DNA of 64,000 nucleotides from Rhodoferax sp. AJA081-3 (lineage in GTDB: Bacteria; Pseudomonadota; Gammaproteobacteria; Burkholderiales; Burkholderiaceae_C). Positions 1 through 8,205 of this stretch are shown in pieces; position 1 is the first letter of the stretch, and each line of letters begins with the position of its first letter. The translations under genes were made by a program, and so were the position numbers. The notes below the pieces were generated by a model. It did no database searches and had not been told where the DNA came from. It saw only the letters and a list, made by a program, of their open reading frames with translations. The stretch spans positions 1,302,001-1,366,000 of the forward strand of contig NZ_CP059068.1 in the NCBI RefSeq assembly GCF_017798165.1, in the 5' to 3' direction.

Positions 1-188
1 TGACGGCGCACGGGTTCTCGGCACCACAGGGCAATTTACGGTGCCAGCGCGCAGTGCCGCCGTATTTTTCAGTCGATAGTGCAGTCGATAGTGGTTGGTG
101 CCTTGCAGGTACCCTGGTGCAGTAGTGGCCGACTGATTCGCAGAAGAACTATCATTCCGCCAACACCACCACCCACATCCCACCTGCC

Positions 189-563
189 ATGCCCATCCTG
201 TCCAAGACCCTGGTTGTTCTGTCCATCACACTCGCTATGGCTGGCCATGCCAGCGCACAGCAAACGACGGACGCCCCGATCAAGTCCAACCCTGGCCCCG
301 TTGACAAAGTGGCCAATGCCATCAAGCGTGGCGCCAGTGCAGCAGCCACCGGCATTGAAAAGGGTGCGAGAGCGGCGGCCAGCGGTGTTGAGCGCGGTGT
401 CAATGCTGCAGCCAAGGGCGTTGAGCGCGGCGCTGAAGCGACTGCGCGTGGCGTGGAACGCGGCGCCAATGCAACCGGCAAAGCTGCGAACAAAGTGGCC
501 GACAAGATCGGTGGATCTTCCGATTCCGCCAAGAGCCCTGCTTCTGTGCCAGTAACGGACTAG
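189..563 (+). CDS. Secreted Ala/Gly-rich protein with five 11-residue repeats
   Basis: A 124-residue protein with a clear signal peptide (residues 1-24, hydrophobic core LVVLSITLAMAG, cleavage probably after ASA). After a short linker, residues 45-99 are five consecutive 11-residue units of the form VERGANAAAKG. The units alternate charged (E/K/R) and small (A/G) residues, which suggests a long amphipathic helix, as in surfactant-like or LEA-like proteins. The tail is Ser/Pro-rich. I recognise no family and no catalytic motif; a periplasmic or envelope location is inferred from the signal peptide. It converges on the GNAT gene and has no evident operon partner. Confidence 0.7.
   Translation: MPILSKTLVVLSITLAMAGHASAQQTTDAPIKSNPGPVDKVANAIKRGASAAATGIEKGARAAASGVERGVNAAAKGVERGAEATARGVERGANATGKAANKVADKIGGSSDSAKSPASVPVTD
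321..485 (+). repeat. Five tandem 33-bp coding repeats
   Basis: Codons 45-99 of the gene at 189-563 form five in-phase 33-bp units. They encode IKRGASAAATG, IEKGARAAASG, VERGVNAAAKG, VERGAEATARG and VERGANATGKA. The third and fourth units are the most alike, which suggests expansion by duplication. Confidence 0.8.
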
Positions 564-596
564 CTTCACCCTGCAGGCGTGGTTTCAGCTTGCCGC

Positions 597-1049
597 CTAC
601 ATGCACACCAGCTCAGCAACCATTTCTCCCTCTTCATCAATCTCCAACTCTCGAAAGCCAAAGCTGGCGTAAAAAGCCTGCGCCTGCTGGTTGCCTGGCA
701 CGTAGGAGATGAAAATGCGGCGCGCATCGCCACGGGATTGAATCTCGGCCAAGAGCAAGGCCAAGGCGTGGCGACCATACCCCTTTCCTTGGTGATCTGA
801 GTCAATCATGAACCGCCAGATGCCGTACTCGCCGGGAGGTTCTTCACCAGGCTCAGGGTAGGCATACATCATGAAACCCACCGGCAGTTCGTCAACATAC
901 ACCGCCCGTGTCGCCAGGCAGGGGAAGAGACTTGCCTCTGCAATGGAGTAGGAGTTGCTCGCAAGAAAATCGCGTTGATGGTCCAACAGGTTCAGGCCTG
1001 TAATGGCCTCAAAGTTTTCTCGCGTTACCGGGCGCAGTGTGATATTCAT
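597..1049 (-). CDS. GNAT-family N-acetyltransferase
   Basis: A 150-residue single-domain GNAT protein. The acetyl-CoA-binding motif A is visible as IDSDHQGKGYGRHAL (the R/Q-x-x-G-x-G/A signature as QGKGYG) and is followed by the C-terminal NQQAQAFYASFGF segment typical of the fold. It most resembles the small diamine/spermidine-type acetyltransferases, but the substrate cannot be read from the sequence. The ATG at 1049 places the usual MNITLRPV strand first; an in-frame ATG at 1073 and a TTG at 1082 are alternatives with no better ribosome binding site. It stands alone, converging with the upstream repeat protein. Confidence 0.85.
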   Translation of the reverse strand: MNITLRPVTRENFEAITGLNLLDHQRDFLASNSYSIAEASLFPCLATRAVYVDELPVGFMMYAYPEPGEEPPGEYGIWRFMIDSDHQGKGYGRHALALLLAEIQSRGDARRIFISYVPGNQQAQAFYASFGFRELEIDEEGEMVAELVCM

Positions 1050-1155
1050 AAACGCAGATTGGATGTTGTGCATTGTGACCAAGGGGCGGAGAGTCTAACT
1101 GCTGCTGCGCGCACCCGCAGTGCAAAGGCCGGGCAGGATGCGGCACACTTGGGGC

Positions 1156-1977
1156 ATGCCCGCAACAACACCCCCCTCCTGCGACTCTGGCGCCCAACTC
1201 CGCGCACTGTACGAACCCCAAGGCGGCACAGGGCAGATTTTTTCATCCAAGGTCAACGACTACGTCGCCTCGCGCCCCGACTACCCCGCAGCACTGTTTG
1301 ATGCCTTGCGCACCAAATGCGACCTGCACCCCGGCGCAGAGGTGGCCGACATTGGCGCAGGCACCGGCCTGCTGACCCAGGGGCTGCTGGCACAGGGCTA
1401 CGCAGTCACTGCCATAGAGCCCAGCGACAGCATGCGCGCTGCGGCCGACCACGCGCTGTCCCACCTGAAGGGCTACAGCAGCGCCAGCGGAACCGCCGAA
1501 GACCTACCCTTGCCCGCAAACTCCGTGGACCTGATCACCGCGGCACAGGCCTTCCACTGGTTTGACATTGCGGCGGCTCGGACCGAGTTCTTGCGTGTCC
1601 TCAAACCGCAAGGCCAGGTCGCGCTGATCTGGAATGACCGCTTGGGCGGCGACCCACTGCACACCGCACTGGACAGCATCTTTGCCCAGTACGGTGGTGC
1701 CAAGCGCGGTGCCATGCTGGCGCATGACGAACGCAGCCAGGTACCGGCCTTCTTCGGCACCCAGACGCCGCTGGTGCTGACCTGGCCGCACGCTCACCGT
1801 TTGAGCGAAGCAGGACTGTTGAGCCTGGTGTTCTCCCGTTCGTACATGCCGCCGCGGGACTCTGCCCAGGGGCAACAAGCCAGCCAAGACGTGCGCACGC
1901 TGTTTCAACAGCTCGCATCCGGTGGCACCGTCGCTGTGCGCTACACCACCGTAGCCATGTTGGGCAGGCCGGTGTGA
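1156..1977 (+). CDS. Class I SAM-dependent methyltransferase, coupled to senA
   Basis: A 273-residue Methyltransf_11-type enzyme. SAM motif I is VADIGAGTG (around residues 63-71), the acidic ribose-binding residue follows in AIEPSDSM (E88), and a QAFHWFD motif at 131-137 is typical of the Tmt1/Crg1-like small-molecule methyltransferases. It is not the EgtD histidine methyltransferase fold, which is much larger and lacks QAFHWF. Its stop codon overlaps the senA start in the sequence TGATG, so the two are almost certainly translated together. The substrate is unknown; hercynine formation or methylation of a selenium product are inferences from context only. In-frame GTG 1120 and ATG 1138 are alternative starts. 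Confidence 0.8.
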   Translation: MPATTPPSCDSGAQLRALYEPQGGTGQIFSSKVNDYVASRPDYPAALFDALRTKCDLHPGAEVADIGAGTGLLTQGLLAQGYAVTAIEPSDSMRAAADHALSHLKGYSSASGTAEDLPLPANSVDLITAAQAFHWFDIAAARTEFLRVLKPQGQVALIWNDRLGGDPLHTALDSIFAQYGGAKRGAMLAHDERSQVPAFFGTQTPLVLTWPHAHRLSEAGLLSLVFSRSYMPPRDSAQGQQASQDVRTLFQQLASGGTVAVRYTTVAMLGRPV

Positions 1978-3176
1978 TGGACGCCGCACGGCAGCTGTCT
2001 GGCACCGCATTGGCACAGGCCCTGCGCGACAGCCGCCAGCAGACGCTGGCGGCTGTCCTCGATTTGAGCGCAGCACAGTGGAGCCCCCACCCGCAAACCG
2101 GCATCAACCCGGTTGCGTGGGAGCTGGCACACATCGCCTGGTTTGCAGAGTTCTGGATACTGCGCGGACCCCACCACCGTGACGCGCAGGGTTATGCACA
2201 GGCGCAGCATCCACCGCGGTTTGCCGGGCCCGATGCGCTGTTGGATTCGGCACGTCTGGCCCATGCCCGGCGCTGGACAGAACCCATGCCAACGCGCGAA
2301 GCGCTGGGCACCATGTTGCAAGACCAGCTGCAAGCCTGCCTGCAAGCCCTGCCAGATGCCGCTGACACGGCAGCCACCCTAAGCCACGACGCGCTCTACT
2401 TCCACCGCCTGGCACTGTTCCACGAAGACATGCATGGCGAGGCCTTTTGCTGGATGCGTGCCACCCTGGCTTACCCCGCCCCCGCAGGTATTGCGCTGCC
2501 GACGGTCACCGAACGCAGGAGCCTAAACGTGTCTGCGGCCGACGTCTGTTTGGGCTACCACGCAGGCGACCCCGGCTTTGCATTTGACAACGAGAGCCCG
2601 GCACACACCGTGCCATTGCAAACCTTTGCCATTGACAGCGCGCCCGTGTCCGCCATGGACTACGCCCGCTTTGTGGACGCCGGTGGCTACGACAACGCCC
2701 AATACTGGCCATCGCAGGCCGGTGCGTGGCGGGCACAGTCGGGCTGTGCACACCCGCAGCGCTGGCGTCGCACGGCCAGCAGCGGGTGGGAGATGCGCTG
2801 GTTTGACCAATGGTTGCCACTGCCACCCCATGCACCGGCCCTACACCTGAACGCATTTGAAGCCCAGGCCTATTGCCTGTGGGCCGGCAGACGACTGCCC
2901 AGCGCCGCCGAGTGGGAATACGCCGCGCGCACACAGCTGGACTTTGCATGGGGCCACAGCGTATGGGAATGGACGGCAGACAGCTTTGCGCCCTACCCGG
3001 GCTTTGCACCGGGCCCCTACCAGGAGTACTCACAGCCCTGGTTTGGCGGCGACCACCGCGAGCTGCGTGGCGGTGCATTTGCCACCCATGACCGCATGCA
3101 CAACCCGCGTTACCGCAATTTTTTCCAGCCGCATCGTGCCGATGTGTTTGCGGGGTTTCGTACGGTGGCTTTGTAG
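1977..3176 (+). CDS. senA: Selenoneine synthase SenA (EgtB/OvoA-like nonheme iron enzyme)
   Basis: A 399-residue two-domain protein. The N-terminal DinB-like helical bundle carries the three iron-ligand histidines of the EgtB family: H52 in WELAHIAWF, and H149 and H153 in FHEDMH. The C-terminal part from about residue 180 is a formylglycine-generating-enzyme (sulfatase-modifying factor) domain with WAGRRLPSAAEWEYAAR and LRGGAFATHDR. Family members couple hercynine to a thiol or selenol using O2. Assignment to SenA (hercynine plus a seleno-sugar to selenoneine) rather than EgtB rests on senB and senC 5 kb downstream and a putative selenium transporter between them. The start is the ATG in TGATG; a GTG lies one codon earlier. 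Confidence 0.82.
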   Translation: MDAARQLSGTALAQALRDSRQQTLAAVLDLSAAQWSPHPQTGINPVAWELAHIAWFAEFWILRGPHHRDAQGYAQAQHPPRFAGPDALLDSARLAHARRWTEPMPTREALGTMLQDQLQACLQALPDAADTAATLSHDALYFHRLALFHEDMHGEAFCWMRATLAYPAPAGIALPTVTERRSLNVSAADVCLGYHAGDPGFAFDNESPAHTVPLQTFAIDSAPVSAMDYARFVDAGGYDNAQYWPSQAGAWRAQSGCAHPQRWRRTASSGWEMRWFDQWLPLPPHAPALHLNAFEAQAYCLWAGRRLPSAAEWEYAARTQLDFAWGHSVWEWTADSFAPYPGFAPGPYQEYSQPWFGGDHRELRGGAFATHDRMHNPRYRNFFQPHRADVFAGFRTVAL

Positions 3177-3205
3177 GTCGGTGAAGTAACTGGCGTTGCG
3201 CGGCG

Positions 3206-3613
3206 CTATCGTGCAGCGTCTGTATGGGCCGCAGGGTTGGAGCCGGCAAGCCACGCTGGCCAAACACAGGCGGAAAGTAGCCACACCGTTGCCAGAAGTA
3301 GAACGACGCACGAAACGACAACTTCTGATGCGTGAGTCACGAAAACCAGGCTTAGGGTAGCCATGCAGGGAAATGCCATCAGCAATGTAACGACTATGCG
3401 CAGCAGTACGCTTGTGGCAACTCGCATTGGATAGAACGCAACAGACAAGTATCCAAGTGCAGCGACAAATCCGCCCAGCGCAGACGGAGCGACCCAGGAA
3501 AGGCTGATCGGCCTGGATGGCTCAACACTGGCGACGAACAGAGAAAGCATCACGGGTACCGCGATTACCACTCCACCGAGAGTCAAAGCAACGAGGCGAA
3601 CAAGAATGGGCAT
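3206..3613 (-). CDS. Hypothetical four-helix membrane protein
   Basis: A 135-residue very hydrophobic protein with four predicted membrane segments (around residues 4-26, 38-58, 66-88 and 93-118) and a short polar C-terminus, SNPAAHTDAAR. No family motif is recognised. It converges on senA with 29 bp between the stop codons and is separated from the HMCES-like gene by 135 bp. The ATG at 3613 is chosen over an upstream TTG at 3622. The function is unknown. Confidence 0.6.
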   Translation of the reverse strand: MPILVRLVALTLGGVVIAVPVMLSLFVASVEPSRPISLSWVAPSALGGFVAALGYLSVAFYPMRVATSVLLRIVVTLLMAFPCMATLSLVFVTHASEVVVSCVVLLLATVWLLSACVWPAWLAGSNPAAHTDAAR

Positions 3614-3748
3614 AGGCTCCAACGATTGGCGTTTATCAGCCGCGATGCTATTCCATTGAAAACCACTGACAACTTACGTGACCGATAGACCATGGTAGAC
3701 GGCTTACTGAACGACAAGCAGAACCCCACATCCCAGTATGCCCACCCT

Positions 3749-4675
3749 TCATGGCGCCAAACGGTGCTCATAATAAGGCCGCTCCCTATCCTCCAGGATG
3801 TCATACAGCGAGTCCAGATCGTTGGGGTCTGGGTCCAGCCAGGCATCGACGTTTTCTCGCTTGAGCGGGATGATGCAGCGGTCATGCCCCGCGGCCAGCA
3901 CCTCGGCAGGTGGGTTATCGGTGATAAAGGCGAAGGAGTAGAGGTCGTCTTTGCCCGGCGCTGTCCAATGTGACCACAGGCATGCCACGTACAGGTTGTG
4001 CCCGGTGTGGGGTTTGAACTCCAATACAAGCTTTGCGCCGTCCGCACCCACCACGTATTCGTAAAAGGCGGTGACGATGGCAACGCCATGCGTGTAGCCA
4101 AACTGCTTGCGCCAGAAGCCGTCCAGGTTGTCCAGGCGGGCGTTGTAGGTGCCGGGGAATCGGGTGTCAAAGTTCTCGGGGCTTCCGGCCACCCTGCATT
4201 GGTAACGCATGGGCCGCACGATCTTTTTGCCGTCTTCCATGATCAGCACCGGCACGTAGTAGCCTGGGTACATTCTGGAATCGCCACTCTTGATGTCCGT
4301 CCGCTGCAGATCGGCCAGCTTTTCCAGTGCGCGTTCTATCTTGTTGGTGGCAATGCGCTTGTCATCCGTGGCCTTTTTTGTGGGCTTGGTTTGAAGGCAT
4401 AGCTCGGCCTTGGCCAGCCTTTCGCGTTGCTCCACAATTTCTTGCCCCAGTTTGCTGACCTGCTGCGCCCTGTGTTGTTGTATGGCGTCTCGAATCCGTT
4501 GCATCTCGGTACGGGTGTCGGCAGCAAAAGCTGCGTCCATTCCGGGTGGGGTCTTGATGCGGTTGTCATAGAGTTTCATCCCGTACAGGTGGGAGAAGGT
4601 CTCGATGTCAATGTCTGCGCCAAACTGTTTGCAGTACTCGTCGTAAGACTCTTGAACTTGGGCGGAGTAACACAT
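3749..4675 (-). CDS. SOS response-associated peptidase (SRAP/HMCES, YedK family)
   Basis: A 308-residue SRAP-domain protein. These proteins form a thiazolidine crosslink to abasic sites in single-stranded DNA. The invariant catalytic Cys is residue 2 (MCYSAQ), the conserved Asn is in YNARLDN, the catalytic Glu in AFYEY, and the catalytic His in GHDRCIIPL. It is longer than YedK (about 220 residues) because of a charged, probably coiled-coil insertion at residues 45-110. The start follows the permease stop at 4681 by only 5 bp, so it reads as the last gene of the ABC transporter operon. This is an unusual place for a DNA-damage protein. Confidence 0.9.
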   Translation of the reverse strand: MCYSAQVQESYDEYCKQFGADIDIETFSHLYGMKLYDNRIKTPPGMDAAFAADTRTEMQRIRDAIQQHRAQQVSKLGQEIVEQRERLAKAELCLQTKPTKKATDDKRIATNKIERALEKLADLQRTDIKSGDSRMYPGYYVPVLIMEDGKKIVRPMRYQCRVAGSPENFDTRFPGTYNARLDNLDGFWRKQFGYTHGVAIVTAFYEYVVGADGAKLVLEFKPHTGHNLYVACLWSHWTAPGKDDLYSFAFITDNPPAEVLAAGHDRCIIPLKRENVDAWLDPDPNDLDSLYDILEDRERPYYEHRLAP

Positions 4676-4680
4676 ACGCC

Positions 4681-5529
4681 CTACCGCGACAGCGCCTTGC
4701 GCACCGCATAGCTCAAGGCATCCACCAGCGCCACCAGCACCAGCATGGCCAGCAGCACGGTGCTGGTCTCGCCCATCTGGAACAGGCCCATGTGGAAGGC
4801 CAGCATCTGGCCCAGGCCGCCAGCCCCCACCACACCTAGCACGGCAGCGGCGCGGATATTGTTTTCCCAGCGGTACAGGCTGTAGCTCAGCAACTGCGGC
4901 AGTACCTGCGGCAGCGTGGCATACAAAAACACGCGCCCCTCGCCCACGCCGCGCACGCGCAGCGCAAAGGCGGGGCCTGGTGTGGTGTTTTCAATCGCTT
5001 CTGCAAACAGGCGGCCCAGCACACCTGCCGTGTGCAGCCCCAGGGCTAGCGTGCCGGCAAAGGGGCCCAGGCCTGCAGCAATCAACAGCAGCGCGGCCCA
5101 CACCAGCTCGGGCGTGCTGCGCAGGGCATTGAGTACTAAACGTGTCAGCCCGCGCCAGCGGGCCGGGTCTTGTGCGTGCACACGTGCGGCAGGCAGCGCC
5201 AACAGCAGGCCCAACACCACGGCCAGCAGCGTGCCCACGGCCGACATGGCCAGCGTTTCCAGGGCGGCCAGGGCCACCTTGGCCACAAACGCGCCGCCCA
5301 TGGCCGGTTGCAACAGCTCCGCCAGGAAACGCCCCATGCGTTGCATGGCATCCCACGACCAGAACTGCGCCCACTGCAGGTTCAGCGTTGCAAAGCTGGC
5401 GACCACCAGCACCACCACGCCCAGCACCAGCCAGCAGGCCTTGCACCGTGCATCAAACAATTTGGGCGGCAGCTTGTAGGTGTCGTTGGCGGCGCACTGT
5501 GCCGTGGCTGGGGGTTGTGGGCTTTGCAT
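4681..5529 (-). CDS. phnE: ABC transporter permease, PhnE family (second)
   Basis: A 282-residue inner-membrane permease of the binding-protein-dependent (BPD_transp_1) type, with about six membrane helices. The cytoplasmic EAA-like loop that contacts the ATPase is seen as EAIENTTPGPAFALRVRGVG. It pairs with the permease at 5536-6363, 6 bp upstream, to form a heterodimeric channel. PhnE-type permeases classically carry phosphonates, phosphite or related oxyanions. Because no C-P lyase or phosphonatase gene is near and senB/senC are divergent from this operon, selenate/selenite uptake is the better inference. The gene symbol marks family, not substrate. Confidence 0.85.
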   Translation of the reverse strand: MQSPQPPATAQCAANDTYKLPPKLFDARCKACWLVLGVVVLVVASFATLNLQWAQFWSWDAMQRMGRFLAELLQPAMGGAFVAKVALAALETLAMSAVGTLLAVVLGLLLALPAARVHAQDPARWRGLTRLVLNALRSTPELVWAALLLIAAGLGPFAGTLALGLHTAGVLGRLFAEAIENTTPGPAFALRVRGVGEGRVFLYATLPQVLPQLLSYSLYRWENNIRAAAVLGVVGAGGLGQMLAFHMGLFQMGETSTVLLAMLVLVALVDALSYAVRKALSR

Positions 5530-5535
5530 GGTGTG

Positions 5536-6363
5536 TCAGGCCAAAGCCTTGCGCAACGCCGCACTCATGCGGTCTGCCAACCAGACCAGCGCCATAAAGA
5601 CCAACAGAATGCTGGCCACCTCGGAACCATTGAACATCTTCATCGATGAGTCCATCAACTGGCCCAAGCCACCCGCGCCCACAAAGCCCAGCACCGCGCT
5701 GGAGCGTATGGCGCATTCCCAGCGGTAGACGGTGTAGCTGGTCAGCTCGGCCGCTGTCTGTGGCAGCAGCGCGTAAAAAAAGGCCTGCAGGCGCCCCGTG
5801 CCGTTGCGCAGCAGACTGGCCGTGGCATGGGTGTCGCTGCTCTCCAGAATGTCGGCATACACCTTGCCCAGCATGCCGCCGTAGGTGAGTGCTATGGCCA
5901 ACACACCCGATGTGGGGCCCAGCCCCACCACGCGCACAAACACCAGTGCCCACACCAGCTCGGGCACGCTGCGCAGCAGGGTCAGCACCCAGCGCACCAG
6001 TTGCCGCACCACCAAAGGCACGGGGGCCATGGCGCCGGCCAATGCGGAGAGCGACAACACCCGCACCGACAACAGCGCCAGCGGCACCGCCAGCAACAGC
6101 GCCAGCGTCAGGCCTGCCGTGGCCATGGCCACGGTGCGCCAGGTCTCACGGGCCAGCAGTACCAAAAATTCCGTATCCGCACGCGGTGGGAAGAAGTCGC
6201 CCACAAAGTGCAGTGCCGGTTTGAGCGCACCCGGCTCCAGCAGCACCCAGGGTTTGAACTCGGCCAGCACCAGGGCCGGCCACAACACGGCCAGGCCGGC
6301 CAGTGCCCAAAACACCCGCGCAGCCCAAGCGGGGTCGCGCACGGTGGGGCTGATTACCTGCAT
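5536..6363 (-). CDS. phnE: ABC transporter permease, PhnE family (first)
   Basis: A 275-residue permease homologous to its downstream neighbour. It has several hydrophobic helices and the loop ESSDTHATASLLRNG where PhnE proteins contact the ATPase, followed by the conserved YRWECAIRSSAVLGFVGAGG stretch. The ATG at 6363 overlaps the last 10 bases of the ATPase gene, so translation is probably coupled. Two unequal permeases in tandem suggest a heterodimeric translocation pore. See the binding protein at 7262-8128 for why selenium oxyanions are proposed as substrate. Confidence 0.85.
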   Translation of the reverse strand: MQVISPTVRDPAWAARVFWALAGLAVLWPALVLAEFKPWVLLEPGALKPALHFVGDFFPPRADTEFLVLLARETWRTVAMATAGLTLALLLAVPLALLSVRVLSLSALAGAMAPVPLVVRQLVRWVLTLLRSVPELVWALVFVRVVGLGPTSGVLAIALTYGGMLGKVYADILESSDTHATASLLRNGTGRLQAFFYALLPQTAAELTSYTVYRWECAIRSSAVLGFVGAGGLGQLMDSSMKMFNGSEVASILLVFMALVWLADRMSAALRKALA

Positions 6364-7187
6364 TGCATGGCCACCGGGGCGGGTGCAGCGGGTGGCCCAT
6401 CTTCTGGCGCGGGGGCAGCGCCATGCAGCTCGTGCAGGTGCTGCGCATACAGCGCTTGCAGGTGTGCGGGCGTCACATCGGCCGCGGGCAGGTCAAAGGC
6501 CAATGCGCCGTCGCGCAAACCCACGATGCGCGGAAAGTGGGCCAGCGCCATCTCTACATGGTGCAGTGTGGCCACCAGCGTGGCGCCCCGCGCGTGTGCG
6601 GCCTGGGTCAGGGTCTGCACGGCATGTTGCGAACGGGTGGGGTCCAGCGCCGACAGGGGCTCGTCCACCAGCAGCAAGCTGGCCTGCGACACCAGGGCCC
6701 GCGCCAGTCCCACACGCTGGCGCTCACCGCCCGAGAGGCGGTCCACACGCTCAAACAATTTGTCGGCCACATCAAACCCGGCCAAGGCACGCTCGGCACG
6801 GGGAATGTCGACCGGGTAGAACAGACTGCGCAGGCTGGTCCACAGGCCCTCGTGGGGCAGGCGCCCTGCCAGCACCGCGGTGACGACCCGCTGGCGCGGT
6901 GGCAGCGGCGGCACCTGGGGTGCCAGAAACAGCGCAGCGCGCTGCCTTTGCAAGGCGCCGCGCGACAGTTGCCAGGGGTCTTGGCCGTCCAGCAACAGGC
7001 GGCCCGCCGAGGGCTTGAGCGCACAGGCCAGCAGGTGCAGCAGCGTGGTCTTGCCAGCGCCCGATGGCCCGATGATGGCCACCTGCTCACCCGCTGCCAC
7101 CTCCAGGCTCACCGCGTGCAGTGCGGGTGCAGCGCCGGTCTTGGCAGCCGGGTGGCAGCCCGAGAGGCCTTGTAGCTGGATCTTCAT
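6354..7187 (-). CDS. phnC: ABC transporter ATP-binding protein, PhnC family
   Basis: A 277-residue ATPase that powers the transporter. The Walker A is GPSGAGKTT (about residues 40-48), the ABC signature LSGGERQR, Walker B LLLVDEPLSALDP, and the switch histidine lies in VATLHHVEMA. The protein ends in a Pro/Ala-rich tail. It lies 74 bp downstream of the binding-protein gene, with one copy of the dispersed repeat in the gap, and overlaps the first permease gene. The PhnC subfamily is assigned from gene order and overall sequence. The transported ion is not readable from an ATPase. Confidence 0.88.
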   Translation of the reverse strand: MKIQLQGLSGCHPAAKTGAAPALHAVSLEVAAGEQVAIIGPSGAGKTTLLHLLACALKPSAGRLLLDGQDPWQLSRGALQRQRAALFLAPQVPPLPPRQRVVTAVLAGRLPHEGLWTSLRSLFYPVDIPRAERALAGFDVADKLFERVDRLSGGERQRVGLARALVSQASLLLVDEPLSALDPTRSQHAVQTLTQAAHARGATLVATLHHVEMALAHFPRIVGLRDGALAFDLPAADVTPAHLQALYAQHLHELHGAAPAPEDGPPAAPAPVAMQCR

Positions 7188-7190
7188 ATG

Positions 7191-7240
7191 CGAAATTGGC
7201 CTTTAGCCCCCGTGAAATATAGGTAGTTCGCTATCAACTT
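7191..7240 (-). repeat. Dispersed intergenic repeat, copy 1
   Basis: Read on the minus strand it gives GATAGCG, then a variable spacer, then TATATTTCACGGGGGCTAAA and GGCCAATTT. It begins about 20 bases after the stop of the minus-strand binding-protein gene and is oriented with it. Confidence 0.75.
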
Positions 7241-7261
7241 CGAAGCAAACGCCCGTTGACA

Positions 7262-8128
7262 CTATTTCAACAATCCAGCGCTACGGGCCGCTGCCTCAAT
7301 GCCCTTGTAGTTGTCCGCCTTGGTGGGGATGAAACGGGTGGCGCGTTGCAGCTCCAGAATCTCTTTGCCTTCGGGCGTGCTCTTGTCCAGGCTCAAGAAG
7401 GCCTTGGTCAGCTTCTCGCGCTGAGCGGCGGGCATGTCGGCGTGCACGGTCCAGTTGTAGTCAAAGTAGCCGGGCGTGGTGTAGAAGACTTTGACCTTGG
7501 TGGTGTCCACCTTGCCCTCGGCCACAAACTTTTCCCAGACCGAGATGTTCAGCGCACCGGCCTCGACCTTGCCAGCGGCCACGGCGGCGATGGTGGCGTC
7601 ATGTGCGCCCGAGTAGGCCACGCGTTTGAAATCCTTGTCGGGGTCGATATTGGCCTGCAGCAAGAAGCTACGGGGCATCAAATGGCCCGAGGTGCTGGAC
7701 TGTGATCCAAAGCTCACGTTCTTGCCCTTCAGGTCGGCCAGGGTCTTGATGCTGGGGTCGCTGGTGATGAAGACCGAGCGGAATTTTTCATCTTCTTCGC
7801 GCTGCACCAGGGGCACGGCCTTGCCGCCAGAGCGCACATTGGCCTGCACAAAGGTAAAGCCGCCGTACCAGGCCAGGTCGACCTGTTTGTTGGCCAGGGC
7901 CTCCACCGACGCGGCGTAGTCGGTCACGGGGGTGAACTCGACCTTCATGCCCAGGGTCTTCTCCAGGTACTTCACCAGTGGTGCGGCCTTGCGGGCCAGC
8001 TCGGTGGGCGCCTCGTCAGGGATGGCGGTGACCTTGAACACGGCTTGCGCCTGTGCCAGGGATGCGGACAGGGTCAAGGCCAGCGCCAGTACGGCGTGCA
8101 GGGGGCGAAAACGGGGGGTATTCAGCAT
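7262..8128 (-). CDS. ABC transporter periplasmic binding protein, PhnD-like, putative selenate/selenite
   Basis: A 288-residue periplasmic protein. Its signal peptide covers residues 1-27 (hydrophobic HAVLALALTLSASLAQA) and the mature part is a PhnD-type (phosphonate-binding-like) fold with KVTAIPDEAP, VDLAWYGGFT and SSTSGHLMPR segments. It resembles the branch of the family annotated as putative selenate transporter binding proteins. That substrate agrees with the neighbouring senB and senC, divergent across a 77-bp gap, and with the absence of phosphonate catabolism genes. The start at 8128 is fixed by a TTGGAG ribosome binding site 6-7 bases upstream and by the signal peptide. Confidence 0.83.
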   Translation of the reverse strand: MLNTPRFRPLHAVLALALTLSASLAQAQAVFKVTAIPDEAPTELARKAAPLVKYLEKTLGMKVEFTPVTDYAASVEALANKQVDLAWYGGFTFVQANVRSGGKAVPLVQREEDEKFRSVFITSDPSIKTLADLKGKNVSFGSQSSTSGHLMPRSFLLQANIDPDKDFKRVAYSGAHDATIAAVAAGKVEAGALNISVWEKFVAEGKVDTTKVKVFYTTPGYFDYNWTVHADMPAAQREKLTKAFLSLDKSTPEGKEILELQRATRFIPTKADNYKGIEAAARSAGLLK

Positions 8129-8205
8129 GGGGATAACTCCAAAGGGAAAAACAACCGGTCGATTAGACTCGAAACGCACCCGCCCTGCACACCAAGCCAC
8201 CCGCC

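Noticed and set aside
1..188. A gene at the left edge
   Set aside because: No frame with convincing protein features; the sequence could be the 3' flank of a gene outside the window.
1156..1977. Naming the methyltransferase EgtD
   Set aside because: EgtD is a different, larger methyltransferase family; the QAFHWF motif here belongs to another group.
4681..8128. Reading the phnCDE-like operon as a phosphonate importer
   Set aside because: No C-P lyase, phosphonatase or phosphonate regulator is nearby, and the divergent senB-senC genes fit selenium better. It remains a possibility but not the preferred call.
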